A stretch of DNA of 13,440 nt from Planctomycetota bacterium (GCA_029259675.1 JAJDES010000119.1:1-13440), one strand, 5' to 3'. Positions 1-7,622 are shown, numbered from the stretch's first letter. Numbers and translations are program-made. The notes: generated by a model from the sequence alone, not told the origin.

Positions 1-2205
1 GGCTTCCTGCCAAACGCGAACTTCCGAACCCGGCAGCAGCTCGCCATTGGAGTCCACAACATTCAATTCAAGCTGACCCGATTGGGTGGCTTCGACGGGA
101 ACGATCAAATCGTAATCCCCAACACCCGGGCGCAAACCATCAATGACATGGGCAGGAAAGGGTTGGCTCGGACTGCTGCGCAGCCAAATTTTCCCCATTG
201 CACCCTGAATATTGGGAATAGAGAAATCTCCGGCTTTGGATAGCGTGCGATCGGACCATGCCAGGTCCGGGTCCGTACCCAAGTACTGCACATGCCAAGC
301 GTCAAGCGACTCCCCCGCGCTCGAGCGCAAGCTGCCGTTCAACTCCGCCCCGCGCTCCAAGACCGGATTCCAGACGAGTTGCGATTCACCGTCCCACGAA
401 CTCAAGTCGAATTCGGTTTCGGCCAGTCCATTGTCTCCGCCGCCGGCTATCAACTGCAGGCTTTGGTTGCGATCAATCCTGACCGACAACGCGTAATGAC
501 CGTTTTTGCCAATCGCCATGTGCCGGAAAGCCGGAGCCTGTACGACAACATCATTGGCCGCACTTCCATTCGCGCCCCGAACTTGACCGTGGATGACTAG
601 ATCCACGGCTCCTCCCTCTTTCCGGTCGGACTGCTCAATACGCTCCATGAGCACGGCTTGGGCCTTGAGTTCCAGTTCCTCCAAATGGAGCCGTTTGTCA
701 CCCGAGTCGCGCTTGAAAATTTCCACGATAACTTCCTGCCCGGAGTTTGAAATCAGTGGCCAATTCAATTCGCTATAGCCATCTGCGTCTACCAACTGGA
801 TCGGTCCAGCAAGGGCAGCGTGATCATCAGCGTCCACAATCTCAATTTTGTTGGGCACAGCCACGAACTCTCCATCCGAGCCGAAGTCGTGCTTGCTGAT
901 ACGCTCTTCCAAGCTCCCATCTGAATGCTCCAACTCCAACTTTCGAAGCCGATTCACTTCAAACTTCTTGGGCTTGTTCGCTTCGAGCTTTCTGAGCTTG
1001 TTCTTGGACGATTCACGATTGAATTCCACGTTTAGAGCCAAATTGGCGGTCTCGCCGGCCCGCGCATCCACGCGCCAAAAGCCGCTCGGGTAGAAAGGTG
1101 AATCGCCCACGGCAACGATGAGCTCGGCCTTGGGTTCGTGGCCGCGTAGCACGATTCTGAAACGGCCATTTTCGTCCGAGTAGGCACCTTCGTTCAGAAC
1201 TTGCCCCGGTTGCCCGACCAAGATCTTCATTTTGGCCATGGGCCAATCGGAGCCATCGCGAATGCTGCCTTCGAGCACATACTCATACTTAGCGCTGGGT
1301 CGCGCGGGCAACATCACCGTTGACACCAGCGTTTCGACCGGCGTGCGCGCCCCTTCTTTCCCTCGGGCCGGCAACGCCCCTTGAGTCGCTACGGGACTCA
1401 AAGCGGATGCGAGTCGACTCGGCTTTGTCGTCCCACCAGTAACCGCACTTTTTGGGGAGCCATTTTGTCCGGGAGGGTCAACCGACGTCGTTCCTATTGC
1501 AGCTGCAAGTGCAGCACTTGCGATGGTCCAAGCTTTCCAATCCATGGCGATTCCTTTGGCGATTGCAACCATGGAACTGCTCGAAGCCGTCGAAACCGAA
1601 AGCGGTAGAGGCGGAGTAGAACCATGCTTGAATTCAGTGATGGTGGAGAGCGCCAGAGCCCATTGCCCCCGCTCTCCCCCGACCTGCTTATCGAGGCGAC
1701 TGCGCAGCCGTTCTAGTCCGCGCGACAACTGGCTTTTGACGGTGCCCAAGGGAACACCGCGACGCTCGGCAATGGCACTCGGTTGCAGGTCCATAAAAAA
1801 GCGCATGTGGATCACGCTTTGGTAGGGCTCCTCAAGCGAGAGCAGTGCATCAACAACTGTGCGCAGAATTTGCCGGTCAGCACTTGCCTCGGGCTCGGGG
1901 CTCCAATTGTGAGCAGAGCCCCTATCGGGAGAAGATTCAGAATCGCCTTGGGACGCCGCCCGTTCATGCCCTATTCGCCGCCCCTCGCCACGCCGCCGGC
2001 GCAAGGCCAAGCGTCGAGTCACCTGACGCAGCCAACCCACCGGCGAAAGCACGTTCGCCGGGGCTTGACTGGCCGAGCAAATCCACGCCTCCTGCACCAC
2101 ATCCTCGGCGGCGTGCTCATCCTGGAGCAATCCGCGCGCTAGGGCCTGCAGCCCCTGGGCGTGTTGTTGAAAGAGTTCGCTGGACATTTCGGGTGTTGAT
2201 CCCAT
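1..2205 (-). CDS. ECF sigma factor fused to a membrane segment and carboxypeptidase-regulatory-like domains (3' end beyond window)
   Basis: The frame is open without a stop from the ATG at 2205 to the left edge (735 codons), so the C-terminus is missing. Residues 10-75 form sigma region 2, with the DVVQEAW motif at 35-41. Residues 118-170 form region 4, with a helix-turn-helix around PSAIAERRGVPLGTVKSQLS. A proline/serine linker leads to a single membrane segment at about 222-242 (AWTIASAALAAAIGTTSV). Beyond it come beta-rich modules resembling carboxypeptidase regulatory-like domains: about 293-390, 535-610, 615-690 and 705 onward. A charged Lys/Glu stretch lies near 393-450. The ATG has GAGGA seven bases upstream. 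ECF factors recruit RNA polymerase to stress or envelope promoters; planctomycete ECF groups are known to carry C-terminal extensions. I infer that the tail lies outside the membrane and regulates the sigma domain. The sigma call is firm; the module boundaries are approximate. Confidence 0.9.
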   Translation of the reverse strand, partial: MGSTPEMSSELFQQHAQGLQALARGLLQDEHAAEDVVQEAWICSASQAPANVLSPVGWLRQVTRRLALRRRRGEGRRIGHERAASQGDSESSPDRGSAHNWSPEPEASADRQILRTVVDALLSLEEPYQSVIHMRFFMDLQPSAIAERRGVPLGTVKSQLSRGLERLRSRLDKQVGGERGQWALALSTITEFKHGSTPPLPLSVSTASSSSMVAIAKGIAMDWKAWTIASAALAAAIGTTSVDPPGQNGSPKSAVTGGTTKPSRLASALSPVATQGALPARGKEGARTPVETLVSTVMLPARPSAKYEYVLEGSIRDGSDWPMAKMKILVGQPGQVLNEGAYSDENGRFRIVLRGHEPKAELIVAVGDSPFYPSGFWRVDARAGETANLALNVEFNRESSKNKLRKLEANKPKKFEVNRLRKLELEHSDGSLEERISKHDFGSDGEFVAVPNKIEIVDADDHAALAGPIQLVDADGYSELNWPLISNSGQEVIVEIFKRDSGDKRLHLEELELKAQAVLMERIEQSDRKEGGAVDLVIHGQVRGANGSAANDVVVQAPAFRHMAIGKNGHYALSVRIDRNQSLQLIAGGGDNGLAETEFDLSSWDGESQLVWNPVLERGAELNGSLRSSAGESLDAWHVQYLGTDPDLAWSDRTLSKAGDFSIPNIQGAMGKIWLRSSPSQPFPAHVIDGLRPGVGDYDLIVPVEATQSGQLELNVVDSNGELLPGSEVRVWQEA

Positions 2206-2341
2206 GGAGGATTCCTCGCTTCTACACCTCTGTGCCCGCCCATTGGGAATCGGCTGCAATTTTTTTGGAGAAGCGCCGCCACCGACCGCAATGGCGCCTG
2301 CTCGCCTAGACTGGGCGCTCACCCCCCAACCACCGGATTGC
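2206..2341. promoter_or_regulatory. Divergent intergenic region between the sigma factor and DUF1579 genes
   Basis: These 136 bases separate two divergently read genes and must hold both promoters unless one starts further upstream. The sigma gene's GAGGA ribosome binding site lies in a short inverted repeat (GAGGATTCCTC on the plus strand, at its left end). A T7 run sits near the middle, and GGGAAT near 2245 resembles an ECF -35 element, but I cannot place a convincing -10. Autoregulation by the sigma factor is possible and is not shown by the sequence. Confidence 0.4.
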
Positions 2342-2968
2342 ATGAAACGCTCAAACTTTGCCGTTGCCCTTTGTTCGTCCCTGGCCACCCTGCTCTGCGT
2401 CCTGCCGGTTCGCTCGCAAGAAGCGCAGCCCCACAACGAGCAGCAGCGAGCGCAGATTCAGCAGCTGCTCGAGCAAATGAAGCCCGGCGCCCAACATGAA
2501 ATCCTGGCGGGTTTGGTCGGCGATTACCAAACCGAGATGGTCTACAAAACGGGCCGAGCGAAGGGCATTGTCAATCCCGGCAAGAGCAGCTGTGAGATGC
2601 TTATAGGCGGTCGCTTCCTGCGTGTGCACTCCGTGGGTGAAGTCCTGGGACAAAGCGCGGAGAGCATTGCATTCCTGGGCTTCGATCGAGCTGGGGAACG
2701 CTTCTTTCGCTGGTCCATCAACAACAAGGGAACGCACTTCACCCAGGAGTTTGGAAACTTCGATTCCGAAAGCAATCAACTGCAGTTTGAAGTTGAAAGC
2801 ACCGACCCCATTTCAAATGCACCCATCCGAACACGCACAATCTACCAGTTGGGATCCGAGCGTGGATTGCGCTACGACATCTATCAGCAATATCCGGGAA
2901 GCGAAATGATTCACTTGCTGAGCGTTGCTTGGAAACCTGTCGAAGCGAACACTGCAGAAGCCAAGTGA
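2342..2968 (+). CDS. Secreted DUF1579 family protein
   Basis: The 208-residue protein starts with a signal peptide (MKRSNFAVALCSSLATLLCV, cleavage probably after the Ser of LPVRS at about residue 25), followed by a short Gln-rich helix. From about residue 52 it follows the DUF1579 pattern: LAGLVGDYQTEM, then GGRFLRVHSVGEVLGQ, IAFLGFDRAGERFFRWSINN, GTHFTQEFGNFD, TDPISNAPIRTRTIYQL and a C-terminal strand ending SVAWKP. DUF1579 proteins are thought to be small beta-barrel proteins; their ligand is unknown. The ATG at 2342 is chosen because it directly precedes the signal peptide; the frame is open upstream to 2204, but that part lacks protein-like sequence. The ribosome binding site is weak (GGA five bases upstream). 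It is divergent from the sigma gene and could be one of its targets, which is inference only. Confidence 0.88.
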   Translation: MKRSNFAVALCSSLATLLCVLPVRSQEAQPHNEQQRAQIQQLLEQMKPGAQHEILAGLVGDYQTEMVYKTGRAKGIVNPGKSSCEMLIGGRFLRVHSVGEVLGQSAESIAFLGFDRAGERFFRWSINNKGTHFTQEFGNFDSESNQLQFEVESTDPISNAPIRTRTIYQLGSERGLRYDIYQQYPGSEMIHLLSVAWKPVEANTAEAK

Positions 2969-3686
2969 TCCGCGTCCCGGCTTGGTTCGCTCGGAAAATC
3001 ACACCTGCGATTCATTGGCACCTAGCGGCAAGTTGCGAGCCGACTGTGACAACCCAAGCAGTCAAACAAAGCCCGCAATAGAAACCGGCGTTTGCGCCAG
3101 TGGAGATTCATTTTGGGTCATTGCCTGCGCTGCCCGCAGGTCGTCCCAAAAGCCCATATCGCGCCGGGCTCGTGCGTGAATGGCGCGGCAACGGAGCGAC
3201 ATGAAGCTATCTTCACACGTGCGCGCCCGCACAAGCAGTGCCCTTGCGCACGAACCGCTCGATTGTCTCAGCGGCCCGAGTTAAAGGCTCTTCAGGCCCT
3301 ATTCAGAAAGGGCTCAGAACGCCACAAATCGTGGCCTAGAAGCCGGATGGGACCATTTACTGACTCCGCATTGAGCAAGTGTGGGAGGCAATTGGGGCCG
3401 AGCTTCCGCGCAAGAACCCAAGCTTCTTTGGCAGGGCCAAGACCCCGACTTGCTTGGCACACGGCTTGCCGTTGACGGAATACCCCACTGTGGAAAACCA
3501 CTGCTAAACTGCGTGGCTTCAACAACAAAATCAGACTCCGTCTCCACCACGACACGAGCGCGCTTCCACCTCTAAAAGCGCGCATCCTTGACCCCGGTCG
3601 CCCCATGCTCATCTGTTGCTTGGGCGACCATTGACTGGACTGCCAGCGTTCGCGCGGCGGCCCCGGCAGGGTCAGAGGTAAGCACC
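2969..3686. other. Gene-free region with several hairpins
   Basis: No frame here has a recognisable domain, signal peptide or consistent codon use. The most structured part is 3084-3187: a 7-bp stem with one mismatch and a TTTG loop (3084-3101), a two-part hairpin (3111-3151) and a 6-bp GC stem with a 16-base loop (3160-3187). The frame of the next gene is open back to 3588, but the stretch 3588-3686 does not look coding. The promoter of the FG-GAP gene is expected near the right end; I could not identify it. Confidence 0.5.
3084..3151. other. Two adjacent hairpins downstream of the DUF1579 gene
   Basis: The first hairpin pairs ACCGGCG (3084-3090) with CGCCAGT (3095-3101) around TTTG, with one mismatch. 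The second pairs TTTTGGG (3111-3117) with CCCAAAA (3145-3151), then CCTGCG (3124-3129) with CGCAGG (3135-3140), with a 6x4 internal loop and a CTGCC apical loop. No T-tract follows, so neither is a classic intrinsic terminator. They could be a transcript-end structure or a small structured RNA. Confidence 0.35.
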
Positions 3687-5576
3687 ATGGAACAGCACCT
3701 TGATCACCTCGGACGGGGCGGCAATCAGGCCAGCAGCCACGCGCGCAGCTTCGCCTCTCGCCCCCTATCTATTAATCCCTCGCGTCTGAACTCTTCGCCG
3801 CCCTTTGCTGCAATTTTGCGCAGGCAAGCAAGGGCATGCTTCGACACGCTATTTGCGGGCGCACGGTTTGCGGGCACACTGTTTTCGGGCAACGGCCTAC
3901 TTTCAGAGTCAGGGCTGCGTCGATTGGGCGCGGCCGGAGCCCTCGCAGCTCTGGCTCTTACTCCTTCCGCCCAGGATGTTGTCTTCACCTTCGGCGGAAA
4001 TGAAAACGGCGACGAATTCAGCCGATCGGTTTCGCGCGCGGGAGACGTCAACAACGACGGCTTTGAAGACATCGTCATCGGCGCACCCAACGCCTTCACC
4101 CACGCCAGCCACTCCGGGCAAGCTCGCGTCTTCTCGGGCGAAAACGGAGTCATGCTCTACAACATTCGCGGCGAGACGTCCTTCGACTTCCTCGGCAGTG
4201 CGGTGGGCGCAGCCGGCGACATCAATGCTGACGGCTACGCTGACTTCATCGTCGGCACCCGCGGCAGCGACCTCGGCAGTCTGAATGCCGGACAAGTTCA
4301 AGTCTTCTCAGGCAAGACGGGATCGGTGCTGAGAAACTTTCTGGGCGATGTTGCCGGTGACAACATGGGCCAATCGGCCTGTGGCATCAGCGATATCGAC
4401 GGCGATGGTCGCGACGACATTTTGATCGGCATCTCGGGCGACGACACCCAGGACAACAACGCGGGCGCGGTGCGCATCTACTCCGGTCAAACGGGGCGGA
4501 TGCTCATGCAGCAGTTCGGGCAAGAAGCCAACGAGCGCTTCGGCACAGCCGTGGCTCCGGCTGGAGACATCAACGGCGACAACGTCGGCGACTACATGGC
4601 CAGCGGGCTCAACGGCCACTTCGGTGTTGTGCGTTTGTACTCAGGCAAGACCGGCGACCTTCTGTACGAATTGCAGGGTGACCCCACCGGCGATGAATTC
4701 GGAACCGCTTTGGCCGGTGCCGGCGATGTGGACGGTGACGGATTCGGCGATTTCCTCATCGGCGCACCGCGCAGCGGCCTGGGCGCAGCGGAAGCCGGCG
4801 CAACCTTCCTCTATTCGGGCTTCGACGCCTCTTTGATGCGCTTTTACACCGGCGACGAGCCGGGAGACCGGATGGGCCGCTCGGTGGCCGGCATGAAAGA
4901 TGTGGACGGAGATGGTCTCCCCGACGTCGCCATGGGCCTGCCCGGCTCGGACGATGCGGGCCAAGATGCCGGCAAGGCCAAGGTCTTCAAGGGCAAGACC
5001 GGTGCGCTGATCTTTGAAGTTGACGGCTTCGGCAACGGCGATTTCTTCGGCTGGAGCGTCGATCTACTCAGCGACATCAACAACGATAAGGCGGCCGACT
5101 TGGTTGCCGGGGCTGTGCTTGAGGACGCCGGGGGAGTCAACCGCGGCGCCGCACGCATCTACTCCGGCAAGAAAGTTTCGCTCACCCTCGACGTGCACGA
5201 AATTTCCCTCATGGACGGCGGCGTACAAAATCTGCGCATCGACATGGGCCCCAAGCACGCCGGTAAGTCCTTCTGGTTTGCTGGTTCGGCCACCGGCAGT
5301 GCACCGGGCATCAACACACCGGTAGGCGTCATACCGCTCAATTTTGACCCCTACTTCGCTTTTAGCGCCGTGCACCCTTTCACCAACCCCCTCAAACCGG
5401 GAGGAATCGGATTCCTGGACGGCAGCGGATGTGCGGAGTTGAAATTCGTTCTGGCTCCCGGCTCGGATCCTTTTTTTGAGGGAACGACGATTCACCACGC
5501 CTTCGGCTTGATGGACCCGGACACCGGCCTGCTGACCTTTTTCAGCAACTCCGTCCCTGTCACGCTCAGGCTCTAA
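3687..5576 (+). CDS. Secreted FG-GAP (integrin alpha-like) seven-bladed beta-propeller protein
   Basis: From the ATG at 3687 the product has 629 residues. Seven FG-GAP repeats with calcium-loop-like motifs begin at about residues 120 (DVNNDGFEDIVIGAP), 178 (DINADGYADFIVG), 236 (DIDGDGRDDILIG), 294 (DINGDNVGDYMASG), 347 (DVDGDGFGDFLIGAP), 405 (DVDGDGLPDVAMG) and 463 (DINNDKAADLVAG). The spacing is 58 residues except one of 53. Between motifs, YSGKTG-type turns recur. Repeats 4 and 7 lack the canonical DG. A separate domain follows from about 495 to the end (LTLDVHEISLMDGGVQNL to VPVTLRL), of a type I associate with planctomycete secreted proteins. The hydrophobic stretch LGAAGALAALALTPSAQ at about 83-99 is probably the secretion signal, preceded by an unusually long leader. 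The start is chosen for AGAGG upstream of ATG; the frame extends to 3588. The protein is probably extracellular or surface-bound; its partner is unknown. Confidence 0.88.
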   Translation: MEQHLDHLGRGGNQASSHARSFASRPLSINPSRLNSSPPFAAILRRQARACFDTLFAGARFAGTLFSGNGLLSESGLRRLGAAGALAALALTPSAQDVVFTFGGNENGDEFSRSVSRAGDVNNDGFEDIVIGAPNAFTHASHSGQARVFSGENGVMLYNIRGETSFDFLGSAVGAAGDINADGYADFIVGTRGSDLGSLNAGQVQVFSGKTGSVLRNFLGDVAGDNMGQSACGISDIDGDGRDDILIGISGDDTQDNNAGAVRIYSGQTGRMLMQQFGQEANERFGTAVAPAGDINGDNVGDYMASGLNGHFGVVRLYSGKTGDLLYELQGDPTGDEFGTALAGAGDVDGDGFGDFLIGAPRSGLGAAEAGATFLYSGFDASLMRFYTGDEPGDRMGRSVAGMKDVDGDGLPDVAMGLPGSDDAGQDAGKAKVFKGKTGALIFEVDGFGNGDFFGWSVDLLSDINNDKAADLVAGAVLEDAGGVNRGAARIYSGKKVSLTLDVHEISLMDGGVQNLRIDMGPKHAGKSFWFAGSATGSAPGINTPVGVIPLNFDPYFAFSAVHPFTNPLKPGGIGFLDGSGCAELKFVLAPGSDPFFEGTTIHHAFGLMDPDTGLLTFFSNSVPVTLRL

Positions 5577-5591
5577 GTTGCCTTAAGTCTT

Positions 5592-5613
5592 GGCCCACTA
5601 CATGTAGCAGGCC
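5592..5613. other. Imperfect 22-bp palindrome with CTACATGTAG core
   Basis: GGCC at 5592-5595 and 5610-5613 flank a perfect 10-bp palindrome, CTACATGTAG (5598-5607), with two mismatched bases on each side between core and flanks. It begins 16 bases after the FG-GAP stop codon. The TACA/TGTA halves resemble those of the dyads upstream of the NHL and blaI-like genes, but here they abut with no spacer, so it may be unrelated. Confidence 0.35.
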
Positions 5614-5676
5614 GTAATGAATTAGCTTTCTGCCGATAAGACTGGAGCGCAAGCGCCCGGACTCCTGCAGTACAAG

Positions 5677-5710
5677 AGCGAGCCCTCGAATCAAAATTCG
5701 AGGGCTCGCT
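5677..5710 (+). terminator. Intrinsic terminator hairpin after the FG-GAP gene
   Basis: This is a perfect 15-bp stem: AGCGAGCCCTCGAAT (5677-5691) pairs with ATTCGAGGGCTCGCT (5696-5710) around a CAAA loop, followed on the plus strand by TTTGCGTT. It lies about 100 bases after the FG-GAP stop with no other gene between. The T-tract is short, but the stem is long and stable, so I read it as the terminator of that transcript. Confidence 0.8.
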
Positions 5711-6263
5711 TTGCGTTCGGGCACTCCGGGCGAGCGAGGAAAGTGCCGCAACAGTTCCGGTCGGTCCGATAGGAAACAGTTGATTCCATTGGTCAGTATT
5801 GATCTTGTCGCCCAAGGCGCCTGATTCATCGCCGTGTTTTTCCTCACAGAGAAACGAGCCCGGTCGGAGGTTGGGATTACGTTGCGAGAGCTCGCGACTG
5901 CTGGAGCCGAGTAACGAGCAGACTTTGACGAACGCAGACTGAACTCCGTCGGATCCTTTAGCGGGCATCCGTGTTCGGCTCGATCAAGCTAGGCCCAAGC
6001 GGACTTCCGGTCCTCACCGAGCAACGGATCTGCGTTCGGGACACGACCGACACGAACCGCTGCATCCGCGAACGAGTTGCCCATTCTGTGGGGCCCCACT
6101 CGCGCCTTGCGAGATCAAGCCGCGATCTGCGGCCGCGGGAGTCGACCGTGGGTGACTTGGGGGATGCAAGTCCGCCGAGGTTCCTGCCGAGACCCTGCTC
6201 TGCCCAAAAACGGCCCTGGCAGGCCCCAAAAGCTGCCTTGTGACCCTGGAGACCTTTCCCGTC
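5711..6263. other. Gene-free region between terminator and NHL promoter
   Basis: I see no convincing gene. Frames of 90 to 137 residues exist on both strands, but they have no domain or signal peptide and overlap one another; one runs through the terminator. Structural features include GTGGGGCCCCAC, a perfect 12-bp palindrome at 6088-6099, and nested arms at 6025-6068 (CGGAT with ATCCG, GTTCG with CGAAC). None has an assigned function. Confidence 0.45.
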
Positions 6264-6290
6264 TTGACCAATGGTCGCATCTCCTACAAC
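6264..6290 (+). promoter_or_regulatory. Possible sigma-70-type promoter of the NHL gene
   Basis: TTGACC (6264-6269) resembles a -35 box, and TACAAC (6285-6290) is a four-of-six match to a -10 box with a short 15-base spacer. The putative -10 lies inside the first BlaI-like dyad, which would suit repression by occlusion. The short spacer makes this a weak call. Confidence 0.35.
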
Positions 6291-6299
6291 ATGTCGGAG
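6281..6299. promoter_or_regulatory. BlaI-type operator, site 1 (upstream of NHL gene)
   Basis: CTCCTACAACATGTCGGAG matches the pattern CTCCTACA-N3-TGTAGGAG at 15 of 16 fixed positions. The TACA/TGTA core is the feature typical of operators bound by BlaI/MecI/CopY repressors, and a member of that family is encoded 1.4 kb downstream. It lies 52 bases before the NHL start. Confidence 0.65.
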
Positions 6300-6303
6300 C
6301 AAG

Positions 6304-6322
6304 CTCCTACACCCAGTAGGAG
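6304..6322. promoter_or_regulatory. BlaI-type operator, site 2 (upstream of NHL gene)
   Basis: CTCCTACACCCAGTAGGAG has perfect 7-bp arms, extended to 8 bp by G6303 and C6323, around a 5-base centre. It matches the shared pattern at 15 of 16 fixed positions. Its centre is 23 bases from that of site 1, close to two helical turns, so two repressor dimers could bind on the same face. Confidence 0.7.
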
Positions 6323-6350
6323 CGCTAGACCCCAGCCGGAAACTCCCCCC

Positions 6351-7601
6351 ATGACAGTCACAGCAAAGCACTCCCCTTCAGGTGCCCGCCCTCTGGCGCT
6401 CACCGCTCGTGCCACCTCAATATTCGCCACACTCCTGCTTACGCTTCCAAGCCCTGCGCACGCACAGGAAATCCTGATTGCCGGCTTTAATAGCGGCGTG
6501 CATCGCTACGACTTTCAAAGCGGCGATTTCTTGGGCGTGATCGGCAATGTGAATGATCCCCTGGGGATAACCACGGGGCCCGATGGAAACATTTACATCG
6601 CGGAGGAGGCGACGAACAAGGTGCTGCGTTTCGACGGGTCCAGCTTTGCCTTCATCGACGAGTTTGTTGCGGACGATCCGCTTACTCCGGCGGATGAGAA
6701 CGGACCGCTCGCAGGCCCGGCCGGAGTGTTGTTCGGCCCCGACGGAAATCTGTATGTGGCCAGCTTCAACAACGACCGCGTTCTGCGCTACGACGGAACG
6801 AGCGGTGCCTACATCGATACTTTTGTCAGTGCCAATTCGGGCGGCTTGAATGGTCCCGACGCCGGAATTGCCTTCGGGCCCGAGGGACACCTGTACGTTC
6901 CCAGCTACTTCAATCGGCAAGTTATTCGATACGACGGAAAAACCGGAGCCTCCATGGGCGCCTTCGTGACATTCGGGCTTGGCGGCTTGAACAACCCGCG
7001 TAGCGTTGTGTTTCGTCCCGATGGTCGCATGCTCGTTTCGGGTGAAGGCTCGAACCAAATTCACGAATACGACCGCGACGGAAACTCACTGGGTAGCTTT
7101 GCGGGCTACAACAATGCTGCCGGTTTGGCCATCTCCCCCATCGATGGAAACGTGTACGCCACGAACGTCAACGTCTCGAATGCAAGGCGCTTCAACGGCA
7201 CCGACGGGAGCGGCGAAGGAGTTGCCGTCACATCCGGCGCAGGCGGCTTGGACTTGGCTGTATTTTTGTCATTCCATCCCGATCCCTACTTGCACCTCAG
7301 TCGCTTCACTCCCGGCAGCGTGGGCGCAGCAAGCGAAATCAAGATCACGGGCGCCACGCCCGGCGCGCTTCAACTCTGGATGTTCGGCGGCGCTGTTCTT
7401 TCGCAGCAACTGACCGGATGCGCGCACCTATTCTTCGGGGTCCAAAGTCCGATTCTGCGCCTGAAGCTGGCAAATGCATCCGGAGAATCTTCCTTCAATG
7501 CCTTCGTGGGTCCCGATCTCCTGGGCGTCAGCATTGTGGCCCAAGCGTTCGAGCCGGAGACCTGCCGCGTCACCCAATTGGTGGTCCAAACCTTCGAATA
7601 G
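6351..7601 (+). CDS. Secreted NHL/SMP-30-like beta-propeller protein
   Basis: The 416-residue product from the ATG at 6351 has a signal peptide with core SIFATLLLTLPSPAHA and probable cleavage AHA|QE after residue 38. Residues 40-310 contain NHL-type repeats, each with a PDGNIYIAE-like strand: GPDGNIYIAEEATNKVLRFD, GPDGNLYVASFNNDRVLRYD, GPEGHLYVPSYFNRQVIRYD, RPDGRMLVSGEGSNQIHEYD, SPIDGNVYATNVNVSNARRF. These build a propeller of about six blades. A distinct C-terminal domain at about 315-416 begins LSRFTPGSVGAASEIKITGA and is probably a beta-sandwich shared by planctomycete secreted proteins. The frame is open upstream to 6240, but that part overlaps the operators and precedes the signal peptide. 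Two BlaI-type dyads sit just upstream, and the repressor gene starts 81 bases after the stop, so regulation by that repressor is likely. Ligand or substrate is unknown. Confidence 0.87.
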   Translation: MTVTAKHSPSGARPLALTARATSIFATLLLTLPSPAHAQEILIAGFNSGVHRYDFQSGDFLGVIGNVNDPLGITTGPDGNIYIAEEATNKVLRFDGSSFAFIDEFVADDPLTPADENGPLAGPAGVLFGPDGNLYVASFNNDRVLRYDGTSGAYIDTFVSANSGGLNGPDAGIAFGPEGHLYVPSYFNRQVIRYDGKTGASMGAFVTFGLGGLNNPRSVVFRPDGRMLVSGEGSNQIHEYDRDGNSLGSFAGYNNAAGLAISPIDGNVYATNVNVSNARRFNGTDGSGEGVAVTSGAGGLDLAVFLSFHPDPYLHLSRFTPGSVGAASEIKITGATPGALQLWMFGGAVLSQQLTGCAHLFFGVQSPILRLKLANASGESSFNAFVGPDLLGVSIVAQAFEPETCRVTQLVVQTFE

Positions 7602-7622
7602 GGCTCCAGAAGCGCAATTGGC

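Noticed and set aside
292..600. Plus-strand frames opposite the sigma factor tail (also 1381-2142 and 1845-2309)
   Set aside because: They lie antisense to a clear coding frame, contain no domain, and arise from GC-biased codons.
2351..2779. Minus-strand 142-codon frame opposite the DUF1579 gene
   Set aside because: It is antisense to a protein with signal peptide and recognisable family motifs.
3092..3475. Plus-strand 127-codon frame in the gene-free region
   Set aside because: It is rich in Arg, Cys and Trp with no hydrophobic core or domain, and overlaps an equally long frame on the other strand.
5573..5968. Minus-strand 131-codon frame after the FG-GAP gene
   Set aside because: It runs through the perfect terminator hairpin and has no recognisable domain; a decayed gene cannot be excluded.
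5958..6371. Minus-strand 137-codon frame before the NHL gene
   Set aside because: It would start inside the NHL signal peptide region and cross both operator dyads; no family resemblance.
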